Source: Myxococcales bacterium
GTDB lineage: Bacteria; Myxococcota_A; Polyangia; Polyangiales; Houyiibacteriaceae
Length of the DNA stretch: 7,647 bases
Direction of reading: 5' to 3'
Assembly (NCBI GenBank): GCA_030622585.1
Contig: JAUXFZ010000105.1
Location: 1 to 7,647, forward strand
Shown here piece after piece: positions 1 to 5,956 of this stretch. Under the pieces are notes generated by a model, which ran no database searches, was not told the DNA's origin, and worked only from the letters and a program-made list of their open reading frames with translations. The position numbers and the translations under genes are program-made. Every line of letters begins with the position of its first letter. Position 1 is the first letter of the stretch.

Positions 1-264
1 GGCAAGGCCAAGGCCGTCGATGCCATTTTTCTGTTCAAGGTGAACGGCCCGGACGGCGGGGTGTGGACCGTGAACATGAAAGATGCTCCGGGCGTCACCG
101 AGGGTGACCAGGGCAATGCCGAGTGCACGATCGAGCTCTCTACCGACGACTGGAAGGCCATGACGGAAAAGCCCGGAACCGCGATGCAGTTCTTCATGCA
201 AGGCAGGATCAAGCTCACGGGGAACGCCCTGCTCGCCACGAAGCTCCAGTCCGTGATCGGCTAG
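1..264 (+). CDS. SCP2 sterol/lipid-carrier domain protein, 3' end (partial)
   Basis: The frame is open from base 1 and ends at TAG 262-264, so only the last 87 residues are visible and the start lies upstream of the window. The visible part matches the C-terminal half of an SCP2 (sterol carrier protein 2) domain: a strand segment with VWTVNMKD, an acidic stretch followed by CTIELSTDDW, then the typical FMQGRIKLTGN turn and a final helix ALLATKLQSVIG. SCP2 domains form a hydrophobic pocket that binds lipids or acyl chains. In bacteria they occur as stand-alone small proteins and in the ubiquinone-biosynthesis factor UbiJ. There is no signal peptide or membrane segment in the visible part. A second small gene starts 14 bases after the stop and is probably in the same operon. 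The family assignment is fairly secure; the substrate and pathway cannot be told. Confidence 0.82.
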   Translation, partial: GKAKAVDAIFLFKVNGPDGGVWTVNMKDAPGVTEGDQGNAECTIELSTDDWKAMTEKPGTAMQFFMQGRIKLTGNALLATKLQSVIG

Positions 265-278
265 CCGCACTTCGAACG

Positions 279-542
279 ATGGCCACGCTGCAAGAACGCC
301 TTTTCGCGCTACTACAGGACCCGCGGGTCGCGAAGCTGATGCAGGAGCCCAAGGTTCAACAGCTGGTAGTGAAGGCCTTTCGTTTTCGTGGTCGCGTCGA
401 AGGAGCGTTCGAACAACGTGTTCAGCGGGTCGCCGACGCATTGAATCTCGCCACACAGCGCGACCTTCGCTCGCTGCGGCGCAAGATTCGGCACCTCGAG
501 GAGGAGCTTCGCAAAGCCGAAGAGCGCTCAGCCGTCCGCTAG
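279..542 (+). CDS. Small helical/coiled-coil hypothetical protein (87 aa)
   Basis: The ATG at 279 is the first start after the upstream SCP2 stop (gap 14 bases) and gives an 87-residue protein ending at TAG 540-542. I do not recognise a named family. The first half (about residues 1-45) is helical with LLQDPRVAKLMQEPKVQQLV, a pattern of short amphipathic segments. The second half (about residues 46-84) is strongly charged and heptad-like, running from NLATQRDLRSLRRKIRHLEEE to the end, and is probably a coiled coil that makes oligomers. No signal peptide or membrane helix is visible. No clear Shine-Dalgarno sequence precedes the ATG, so translation may depend on coupling to the SCP2 gene. The layout of a helical N-terminus, an L-[ND]-L-x-[ST]-R/QR-x-[DE] junction and a coiled coil is reminiscent of phasin-like and UbiK/BMFP-type accessory proteins, but this is only a resemblance. 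Its 3' end overlaps the convergent kinase gene by 15 bases. Confidence 0.72.
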   Translation: MATLQERLFALLQDPRVAKLMQEPKVQQLVVKAFRFRGRVEGAFEQRVQRVADALNLATQRDLRSLRRKIRHLEEELRKAEERSAVR

Positions 543-1844
543 GACCTGGTCGCCACGCACTTCGACGAAGACGGCTCGAAGTCGCTCCCGCAGGTTCGAG
601 CCCTTTTCCACGAAGTGATGGATGCCGAGCTGGTGAAGCAGCTGGACATCATGCTCTTGCGCACCCGCGCTCACCGAGATGATCGAGCAATTCTGCGCGA
701 GCCCCTCCCCCTTGAGCTGCATGCAAAGCTCGACGCCGTTCATGCGAGGCATGTGGAGATCGAGGAGCATCACATCGGGCTCCGACTTTTGGACCTCGAC
801 CAACGCTTCTTCGCCGTCGTGGGCCACCCGAATGTCCGAGGAGCCTACGATCTGCCGAACATAGAACGTAAGAATCTTGGCAAGGTCGATGTCATCATCA
901 ACGATCAACACGGAGGGGCCCTTGCCGTTCGTCACGGCGGGGCTGTCGCTACGCGGCCGCTCGTCGCGGATCGCGCGCAGTTGCCACGCAACCGCCTCAG
1001 CGCTCTGAATGCGCACCTGCGGGTCCGGATTGAGCATCTCGTGCACCAGCTGGCACAGTGGCTGCGGACAATCCGGCCGGAGACTAGCGAGCGGCGCAGG
1101 CTGCCCACGCTCGTGGGATGCGACCACGTCGCGGATCGTCGCCCCAGCGTAAGGCCGTGCCCCAGTCAGCAGCTCGTAGGCCACGACCCCGAGGCCAAAG
1201 ATGTCAACCAGGTGACCGCTTCCCGTTGCGGCCGTGTTCAGCAACGCTTCGGGCGCCATGTAGGGTGGCGAACCCGCCACGCGCTGTTGCCCGTTGACGT
1301 CGAACTCGGGCAGCACCAGCCCGAAGTCCATCAGCACGACTCGATGGACCGGCGTCAGCATGATGTTGTCTGGCTTCACGTCACGATGGACGAGCCCGGC
1401 CCGATGCACGACGCTCAACCCTTCGCTGGCCGGCAGCAGTAGCTGGACCACCTCCGGCGCGGTGAACTGGTCGCCCGTCTGCCAGCGCGTAGAAGCATGC
1501 TGGGTCAACGACACCCCATAGACCCGCTCCATGACGAGGTAGTCGATTCCGCGATGCTCCCCCAGGGTGTGTACGCTGACCAAGCTGGGGTGCTGAAAGG
1601 CCGCCAGAGCTCGCGCCTCGTTGCGCAGAGGCGGAGCCAACGGATTCGGCCAAGCCGCCTTGATCGCCACCCGCCGGTTGAGGAGGTGATCGTGAGCCTC
1701 GAAGACCTCGCCCATCCCGCCCCGCCCCAGGAGCTGCATGATTTCGTAGATACCGTCGAGAAGCTCACCCGTGGCGAAAATCCTGTTTTCGCCGTCAATC
1801 GGTGGCTCGCTCGCGGCGATGGCATGTCCCCCCAGATCGCGCAT
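528..1844 (-). CDS. Ser/Thr protein kinase with C-terminal receiver (REC) domain
   Basis: This 438-residue protein is a cytosolic Hanks-type Ser/Thr kinase joined to a response-regulator receiver. Kinase domain, about residues 33-292: glycine loop LGRGGMGEVFEA (39-50), VAIK lysine K62, helix-C glutamate E76, catalytic loop HRDVKPDN (153-160; D155, N160), DFG (173-175), APE (197-199), D214 in DIFGLG, and the late arginine R278. All catalytic residues are present, so it should be active. After a short linker (293-309) comes a receiver domain (310-430) with the acidic cluster DDD 316-318, phosphoacceptor D362 in LLDLHMP, S392 at the T/S position and K414, so it should accept phosphate from a histidine kinase. 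There is no transmembrane or PASTA segment. The start is forced: an in-frame TAG lies 15 bases upstream with no other start between. It lies 44 bases downstream of murI on the same strand but has its own promoter-like sequence and no ribosome binding site. Substrates are unknown. Confidence 0.93.
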   Translation of the reverse strand: MRDLGGHAIAASEPPIDGENRIFATGELLDGIYEIMQLLGRGGMGEVFEAHDHLLNRRVAIKAAWPNPLAPPLRNEARALAAFQHPSLVSVHTLGEHRGIDYLVMERVYGVSLTQHASTRWQTGDQFTAPEVVQLLLPASEGLSVVHRAGLVHRDVKPDNIMLTPVHRVVLMDFGLVLPEFDVNGQQRVAGSPPYMAPEALLNTAATGSGHLVDIFGLGVVAYELLTGARPYAGATIRDVVASHERGQPAPLASLRPDCPQPLCQLVHEMLNPDPQVRIQSAEAVAWQLRAIRDERPRSDSPAVTNGKGPSVLIVDDDIDLAKILTFYVRQIVGSSDIRVAHDGEEALVEVQKSEPDVMLLDLHMPRMNGVELCMQLKGEGLAQNCSIISVSAGAQEHDVQLLHQLGIHHFVEKGSNLRERLRAVFVEVRGDQVLADG

Positions 1845-1880
1845 ATCAGTATTTATATACTATCTTGATAGCACTGTAAT
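1844..1880 (-). promoter_or_regulatory. Sigma70-like promoter of the kinase-REC gene, probably leaderless
   Basis: Read on the minus strand, ATTACA (1880-1875; four of six matches to TTGACA) is followed after exactly 17 bases by TATAAA (1857-1852; five of six matches to TATAAT). The kinase ATG (1844-1842) begins 7 bases after the -10 hexamer, which is where transcription would start. No Shine-Dalgarno sequence can be placed before this ATG, and an in-frame stop just upstream excludes a longer protein. The sequence is a sharp AT-rich island in a GC-rich region. The promoter call and the leaderless mRNA are inferences from sequence only. Confidence 0.6.
1848..1871. repeat. Two adjoining short palindromes over the kinase promoter
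   Basis: Two perfect inverted repeats touch each other: AGTAT-TTAT-ATACT (1848-1861) and CTATC-TT-GATAG (1860-1871). On the minus strand the first covers the -10 hexamer and the second fills the -35/-10 spacer. This is a typical place for a repressor operator. No regulator family can be named from the sites, and short AT-rich palindromes can arise by chance. Confidence 0.4.
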
Positions 1881-1888
1881 CAGCAACT

Positions 1889-2695
1889 CTAGAGATCGAT
1901 GGTCTCGATATCCAGCCCCTGGGTGGGTTTGCCAAGGAATCTGGACGCCGCGGAGCCAAATTGGCCCGGAAGGTCGGTCACCAGGATTCGGAGGGACCCA
2001 GGGAGCTCCGGGCCGGTAGGGGTTGCCGCCAACATGTCGGTCAAGGTCTCAGCAGTAGCCTGCGCGCTATCCACGATGGCCACGTCGTGACCTAGTAGCT
2101 CCGCTGCCACCTCGTGAATCGTCTCGGAGAGGAGTGGGTAGTGCGTACAGCCGAGCACGATCGTGTCGACGTCGGCGTCGGCGAGCGGCCCGAGGTAGCG
2201 CCGGGCTGCAAGGCGAGGCACCTCCCCGGTGAGCCAGCCCTCTTCGGCCAGCGGCACGAACAGGGGGGCCGGTCGGGCAAACACGTTCATCGTCTCGTTT
2301 TCCCTATGAATTGCACGCTCGTATGCGCCAGAAGCCACCGTGCCAGCCGTCGCCAGGATCCCGATGCGCCCAGTGCGAGTCGCCTTCACGCCGGCCCGCG
2401 CACCCGGCTGGATCACGCCGACCACCGGAATGTCCAAGCGGGCTTGCAGCTCGCCCAGCGCGACCCCGCTTGCCGTGTTGCATGCCACGACGAGGAGCTT
2501 GATGTCGGAGCTGAGCAAACGCTCCGCGCAGGCGATGGCGTACTTGACCACCGTCCCGGCACTGCGTGTGCCGTACGGAACCCGCGCAGTGTCACCGAGA
2601 TAGACTAGGTCTTCGGCCGGAAATGCCGTGCGGATGGCCCGAGCCACCGTGAGGCCACCCAAGCCCGAGTCGAAAATTCCAATCGGCTTTGCCAC
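1889..2695 (-). CDS. murI: Glutamate racemase
   Basis: The 268-residue product converts L-glutamate to D-glutamate in the cytoplasm, supplying the D-Glu used by MurD in peptidoglycan precursor synthesis. Family hallmarks are all visible: IGIFDSGLGGLTV near the N-terminus (D9, S10), PYG (40-42), the first catalytic cysteine in ACNTAS (C72), and the second in LGCTHYPLL (C183) with H185. Length is normal for the family. The frame stays open far upstream, but the protein clearly begins at GTG 2695-2693 (MAKPIGIFDSG), because the upstream extension lies antisense to the sensor gene starting at 2774 and shows no homology to MurI. The ribosome binding site is weak (a GGGG three bases before the GTG). 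It is divergent from the 2774 sensor gene and upstream of the kinase-REC gene on its own strand; a shared transcript is possible. The murI link to cell-wall supply is standard; any functional link to the signalling genes is unproven. Confidence 0.97.
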   Translation of the reverse strand: MAKPIGIFDSGLGGLTVARAIRTAFPAEDLVYLGDTARVPYGTRSAGTVVKYAIACAERLLSSDIKLLVVACNTASGVALGELQARLDIPVVGVIQPGARAGVKATRTGRIGILATAGTVASGAYERAIHRENETMNVFARPAPLFVPLAEEGWLTGEVPRLAARRYLGPLADADVDTIVLGCTHYPLLSETIHEVAAELLGHDVAIVDSAQATAETLTDMLAATPTGPELPGSLRILVTDLPGQFGSAASRFLGKPTQGLDIETIDL

Positions 2696-2742
2696 ACGCC
2701 CCGTGCGGGCCAAGGTTACACACCCCACCCGAAAGAGCCACC

Positions 2743-2760
2743 ACCAGAGTCGTCTCTGGT
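2743..2760. repeat. Perfect hairpin in the murI/sensor divergent gap
   Basis: ACCAGAG-TCGT-CTCTGGT is an inverted repeat with two 7-base arms and a 4-base loop. It ends immediately before the AGGG ribosome binding site (2761-2764) of the sensor gene at 2774. It has no U-tract after it in either direction, so it does not look like an intrinsic terminator. It could be a dyad operator in the divergent control region or a stem in the sensor mRNA leader. Neither is shown. The rest of the 78-base gap has no convincing -35/-10 pair. Confidence 0.45.
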
Positions 2761-2773
2761 AGGGTGCAAACGC

Positions 2774-4162
2774 ATGCCGACGCTGGCGCTGATCTCGAAC
2801 GATTCCACTCTGCACGACGAGCTCGTCCAGACGCTCGAAGGGACCCCCTGGTCCGTCGAGCGGCTCGGGCCCGAGGCCGCCGATGACAGCGAGGTCCATC
2901 AAGACGTCGTGGTGCTCGACGCGTCCCATCCCAAGGCAGGCACTTGGGGAGCGCCGCGCGAAAAACCGGTGCTGCTGATCGCGGAGGAGGACCGCGCGGT
3001 GGAGGTGAACGAGGTGGTAGGCGACATCATGTTCCGGCCAGCGAGACAGCAAGAGCTCGTAGTTCGCTTGGAACGGCTCCGTGCACGCACACCACTCGAC
3101 AACGTGCGACGGCAGTATGCGAAGACCTTTGCATCGATGGCGCCGGGCATCGTGGTGGTCGGCCCCGATCTCAAGATGGCATTCGCGAACCCTAGATCGT
3201 ACGAAATCGTCGGCCACCGCGAGGAAACGATCTCATCAAACGACATAGGCCGCGTTTTGTCGGCGCAGGATCTGCAACGCCTTCGGGACGCCCTGTCCCA
3301 CGCTCAGTACCCGCGCGGGATGGACATCGAGCTCGTTCGGCGAGATGGAAGCAGGATCATCTGCAATGCCTCGTTCGCCCCACTGATCGGAGCGGAGGAC
3401 CACACCGTCATCTCGTTCGAAGATGTCACCGACCTGCGCGAAACCGAGAAAGATCTGATCAAAACGATGGAGTTCTTGGAATCGTTGATCGACGCGAGCG
3501 TAGATGCGATCATCGCGACGGACATGGAGCAACGGGTGGTGTTGTTCAATCCCAGCGCGGAGCGAATTTCTCGGCGGCACGTCTCGGACGTGCTCGGGCA
3601 CGTCACGCTCGAAGACCTTCTCGGGCGATCCTCAGCCGAGCTGGTCATGCAGCGCTTGCTCACCCCAGAGCACGGCGGCGAGGGACGGCTCGAACCTACG
3701 ATGCTCGACCTCATCGACCTGCACGGGGCCCCCATCCCGGTTCAATTGTCCGCATCACTCATCTACGAACGCGGGGAACCGTCCGCGATTGTCCTCATCT
3801 TTGCCGATCTGCGAGACCGAATACGAGTCGAAGAGCGATTAGCCGAGGCTCAGAAGAAGCTCGCGTTCACCGAGAAGCAAGGCGTCCTGGCCGAGTTGGC
3901 CGGCACCGCGGCACACGAGCTCAATCAGCCGCTCACCAGCATGATGGCGTATGCCGAGCTCTTGCTCCGTCAATCCGAACCAGACTCGAACGGCGCGAAG
4001 GCAGCTCAGGTGCTGATCCGGGAGTCGGAGCGCATGGCGGAAATCGTTCGCAAGATCGGAAAAATTACCCGATACGAAACGACATCGTACGTTGGCCATC
4101 AGAGGATTTTCGATCTCGATCGCGCGGCGGATACCTCGCGCGAGCCAGAGGCCAAGGGCTGA
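2774..4162 (+). CDS. PAS-PAS-HisKA sensor protein lacking an ATPase domain
   Basis: The 462-residue product starts at ATG 2774 with AGGG nine bases upstream. Domains in order: a degenerate receiver-like domain (about 1-103; LISND, VVVLDAS with D49 at the phosphoacceptor position, PVLLIA where a T/S would be expected, and FRP with R88 in place of the conserved lysine); PAS 1 (about 115-220); PAS 2 (about 233-345); a short coiled linker; and a HisKA dimerisation domain (about 366-434) with H-box AHELNQPLTSMMAY and phosphoacceptor H381. HELNQPL is the form found in FixL/DctB-type kinases. The protein then ends after about 28 residues (TTSYVGHQRIFDLDRA and a short tail). The N, G1, F and G2 boxes of an HATPase domain are absent, so it cannot bind ATP on its own. 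No membrane segment or signal peptide is seen, so it is probably cytosolic. The next gene, a complete histidine kinase, begins almost at once and may act in trans. No frameshift was found: the following frame starts a new GAF-containing protein. Confidence 0.9.
   Translation: MPTLALISNDSTLHDELVQTLEGTPWSVERLGPEAADDSEVHQDVVVLDASHPKAGTWGAPREKPVLLIAEEDRAVEVNEVVGDIMFRPARQQELVVRLERLRARTPLDNVRRQYAKTFASMAPGIVVVGPDLKMAFANPRSYEIVGHREETISSNDIGRVLSAQDLQRLRDALSHAQYPRGMDIELVRRDGSRIICNASFAPLIGAEDHTVISFEDVTDLRETEKDLIKTMEFLESLIDASVDAIIATDMEQRVVLFNPSAERISRRHVSDVLGHVTLEDLLGRSSAELVMQRLLTPEHGGEGRLEPTMLDLIDLHGAPIPVQLSASLIYERGEPSAIVLIFADLRDRIRVEERLAEAQKKLAFTEKQGVLAELAGTAAHELNQPLTSMMAYAELLLRQSEPDSNGAKAAQVLIRESERMAEIVRKIGKITRYETTSYVGHQRIFDLDRAADTSREPEAKG
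4154..4158 (+). promoter_or_regulatory. Ribosome binding site deciding the start of the second sensor gene
   Basis: AAGGG inside the last codons of the upstream sensor gene lies 7 bases before ATG 4166 and only 4 before GTG 4163. The stop and two possible starts read TGA-GTG-ATG. The spacing favours ATG 4166; GTG 4163 would add one residue. The arrangement implies translational coupling of the two sensor genes. Confidence 0.55.
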
Positions 4163-4165
4163 GTG

Positions 4166-5854
4166 ATGGACGACTCCGCGCACAGAAAGCACCCCACGCG
4201 CCGAACTCTCGAGCCGCGGGTCTCGTCGGTAAACTCCATCGCGTCGCCGCGGTCCAAAGAGACACGAGGCAATACTCTTTCGCAAATTCTCGAATCGCTG
4301 AACCAGGCGCAGCGCGAGACCGCCGGGGTCGCGACCGACGAGGCGATCCTGCGTTCGTATGTCCACGCGCTCGAGCGCCTCTATCCAAAGACCCGCTTCG
4401 CGATGCGGCTCTCGCCGCGCGTGGCCGAACGAACCACCCTCGTGCAAGCCACGACACACCACCTTCGGGCCGAGGCGATGGACGAAGTGTCGATCACCGA
4501 GGCGGGGCTCTTACGTGCAGGCTTCGGTCAGCCAGTCCAGCCTCCCAACGGGATGACGTTGCGACGAACGTACCAGGCCATCTTGCTCGCGGATCCGGGC
4601 GAAGAACCACTTCCGGCCGACGGCTTCGATGCGCCGCTGGCCCGTGCGGGGGAGGTAATCGGCGTGCTGTCCGCCGAGTTCGACCGGGGCTCGGATCTCC
4701 CGGCCCGCTTGGAAGACGCGGTGTTGATGACCGCGACGCAGGCGAGCGGGGCGATTGAAAGCGGGCGGCTTCGTCGGGAATCGCTCCACCTCCGGGACTA
4801 CCTCGAGAAACTGTTGGAGCACGCCAACATTCCGGTCCTGGTGGTCGGGCGCGATCGAGGCATCCGAGTCGTCAGCAGCGCGTTCGGCCGGATTACCGGA
4901 CTCGACCGGACGGAGCTCGTCGCTCAGGACGTCCTTCGTCTAGCAGGGCCGAGCGAGCGAGTTCGGGTCTTGTCCGCATTCGTCAACGCGCTCCGCGGCC
5001 AAGACGTCGCGCCGTTCGAGCTACGGTTGCCCAAGGCTGGAGGCGGCCATGCGCGCCTGCAATTCACTTTGGCTCCGATTCTCGATGCCGAAGGAGGCGT
5101 GGCCGGCGTCATCGCGATCGGCCAAGACCGCACCGAAGTCCGCGAGCTCGAGGACCAGGTCATCCACGCGGAGAGGCTCGCCACACTCGGCCAGCTGGCT
5201 GCGGGCATAGTGCACGAGATCAACAACCCGCTGACGAGTATCTCGGTCTACGGTGAATACCTGCTGAGCAAACTGAAGCGTACTGGCGCCGAGCACGCCG
5301 ACCTCAAGCGGGTGGAGCGAATTCTGCGCAGCTCGGACCGAATCATGTCGTTCACACGAAATCTGCTCACGTACGCACGCCCCTCGAAGGAAGAAGCCCA
5401 GCCCGTCGGCCTCAACGACGTGGTCCGGGAGGCGGTTGGGTTCTGCGAGCACATCATCCGGGAAGCGGGGGTCGTGATGGAGCTGAGCTGTGGTGAGAAC
5501 CTGCCCCAAGTGAACGCGGTGCCCACGCAGCTTCATCAGGTCTTCGTCAATCTCATCACCAACGCGTGCAACGCCGCTCCCGAAGAAGGCGGGCGCGCAC
5601 ACGTGATCACCCGCCTACATGGCCACGACCGTCTGCATGTCGAGATCCAAGACAACGGTGTGGGGATTCGTGCGGCCGAGCTCGACCGGGTCTTCGAGCC
5701 CTTTTTCTCCACGCGGCGCAAGGGCACCGGAACAGGCCTCGGCCTCTCGATCGTCAAGAACATCGTCGAGGAGCATCGGGGAACCATCGAGATCGACAGC
5801 GAGGTTGGCCGTGGGACGACTATCCTGATCACCCTCCCCTGCGTCGAGGACTAA
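4166..5854 (+). CDS. GAF-PAS sensor histidine kinase (complete, cytosolic)
   Basis: The 562-residue product (numbering from ATG 4166) has a basic, Ser-rich N-terminus (1-38), a GAF-like domain (about 40-203), a PAS domain (about 212-328), a HisKA domain (about 335-405) and a HATPase domain (about 412-560). H-box AAGIVHEINNPLTSI carries H350 with E351 and N354, the ExxN arrangement linked to phosphatase activity in this family. ATPase motifs are intact: N-box NLITNACNA (N462, N466), G1 DNGVGI (D496), F-box FEPFF (510-514) and G2 GTGTGLGLSI (520-529). The protein should therefore autophosphorylate using ATP. It belongs to the NtrB-like HPK4 style of kinases. No transmembrane segment is present, so it senses a cytosolic signal through GAF and PAS; the ligand is unknown. 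It follows the ATPase-less sensor gene by 3 bases and precedes the HtrA protease by 102. No response regulator gene lies alongside; possible targets in view are the receiver of the kinase at 528-1844 and H381 of its neighbour. Confidence 0.95.
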   Translation: MDDSAHRKHPTRRTLEPRVSSVNSIASPRSKETRGNTLSQILESLNQAQRETAGVATDEAILRSYVHALERLYPKTRFAMRLSPRVAERTTLVQATTHHLRAEAMDEVSITEAGLLRAGFGQPVQPPNGMTLRRTYQAILLADPGEEPLPADGFDAPLARAGEVIGVLSAEFDRGSDLPARLEDAVLMTATQASGAIESGRLRRESLHLRDYLEKLLEHANIPVLVVGRDRGIRVVSSAFGRITGLDRTELVAQDVLRLAGPSERVRVLSAFVNALRGQDVAPFELRLPKAGGGHARLQFTLAPILDAEGGVAGVIAIGQDRTEVRELEDQVIHAERLATLGQLAAGIVHEINNPLTSISVYGEYLLSKLKRTGAEHADLKRVERILRSSDRIMSFTRNLLTYARPSKEEAQPVGLNDVVREAVGFCEHIIREAGVVMELSCGENLPQVNAVPTQLHQVFVNLITNACNAAPEEGGRAHVITRLHGHDRLHVEIQDNGVGIRAAELDRVFEPFFSTRRKGTGTGLGLSIVKNIVEEHRGTIEIDSEVGRGTTILITLPCVED

Positions 5855-5893
5855 TCGGCTGCAATTGCGAGGGTTTTCCGCTGTGCTCGCCGA

Positions 5894-5905
5894 CTCGCGC
5901 GCGAG
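5894..5905. repeat. 12-bp GC palindrome in the histidine kinase/HtrA gap
   Basis: CTCGCGCGCGAG is a perfect 12-base palindrome in the 102-base gap upstream of the protease gene, about 50 bases before its start codon. The gap shows no convincing sigma70 promoter and no terminator. The palindrome could be an operator, but alternating CG sequences are frequent in GC-rich DNA, so the evidence is weak. Confidence 0.22.
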
Positions 5906-5943
5906 GATGGAATCAACACGCTGCTCGACCGGTTAGGGGGACA

Positions 5944-5949
5944 GGGAGG
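5944..5949 (+). promoter_or_regulatory. Strong ribosome binding site deciding the HtrA start
   Basis: GGGAGG ends 7 bases before ATG 5957 and only 1 base before ATG 5951. The reading frame offers both starts (M-F-M-I-R). Normal spacing selects ATG 5957, so the signal peptide begins MIRTTLRQPG. Confidence 0.7.
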
Positions 5950-5956
5950 AATGTTC

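Noticed and set aside
615..1442. 275-codon plus-strand open frame opposite the kinase-REC gene
   Set aside because: The minus strand carries complete kinase and receiver motifs here; the plus-strand translation has no recognisable motif and is a mirror of GC-rich codons.
2696..3217. Upstream extension of the murI frame by about 174 residues, antisense to the sensor gene
   Set aside because: It lies opposite well-supported PAS sensor coding sequence, and MurI homology begins exactly at GTG 2695 (MAKPIGIFDSG). The open frame is an effect of GC-rich codon use.
4100..4300. Possible frameshift that removed an HATPase domain from the first sensor gene
   Set aside because: No N, G1, F or G2 box is found in any plus-strand frame after the HisKA domain until the second kinase's own ATPase domain, and the next frame starts a distinct GAF-containing protein with its own ribosome binding site.
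5855..5950. The gap between the histidine kinase stop and the HtrA start is open in the same frame as both genes
   Set aside because: There is no start codon in that frame before 5951, the TAA stop is clear, and the protease begins with its own strong ribosome binding site and signal peptide. A read-through fusion would place the signal peptide inside a cytosolic protein.
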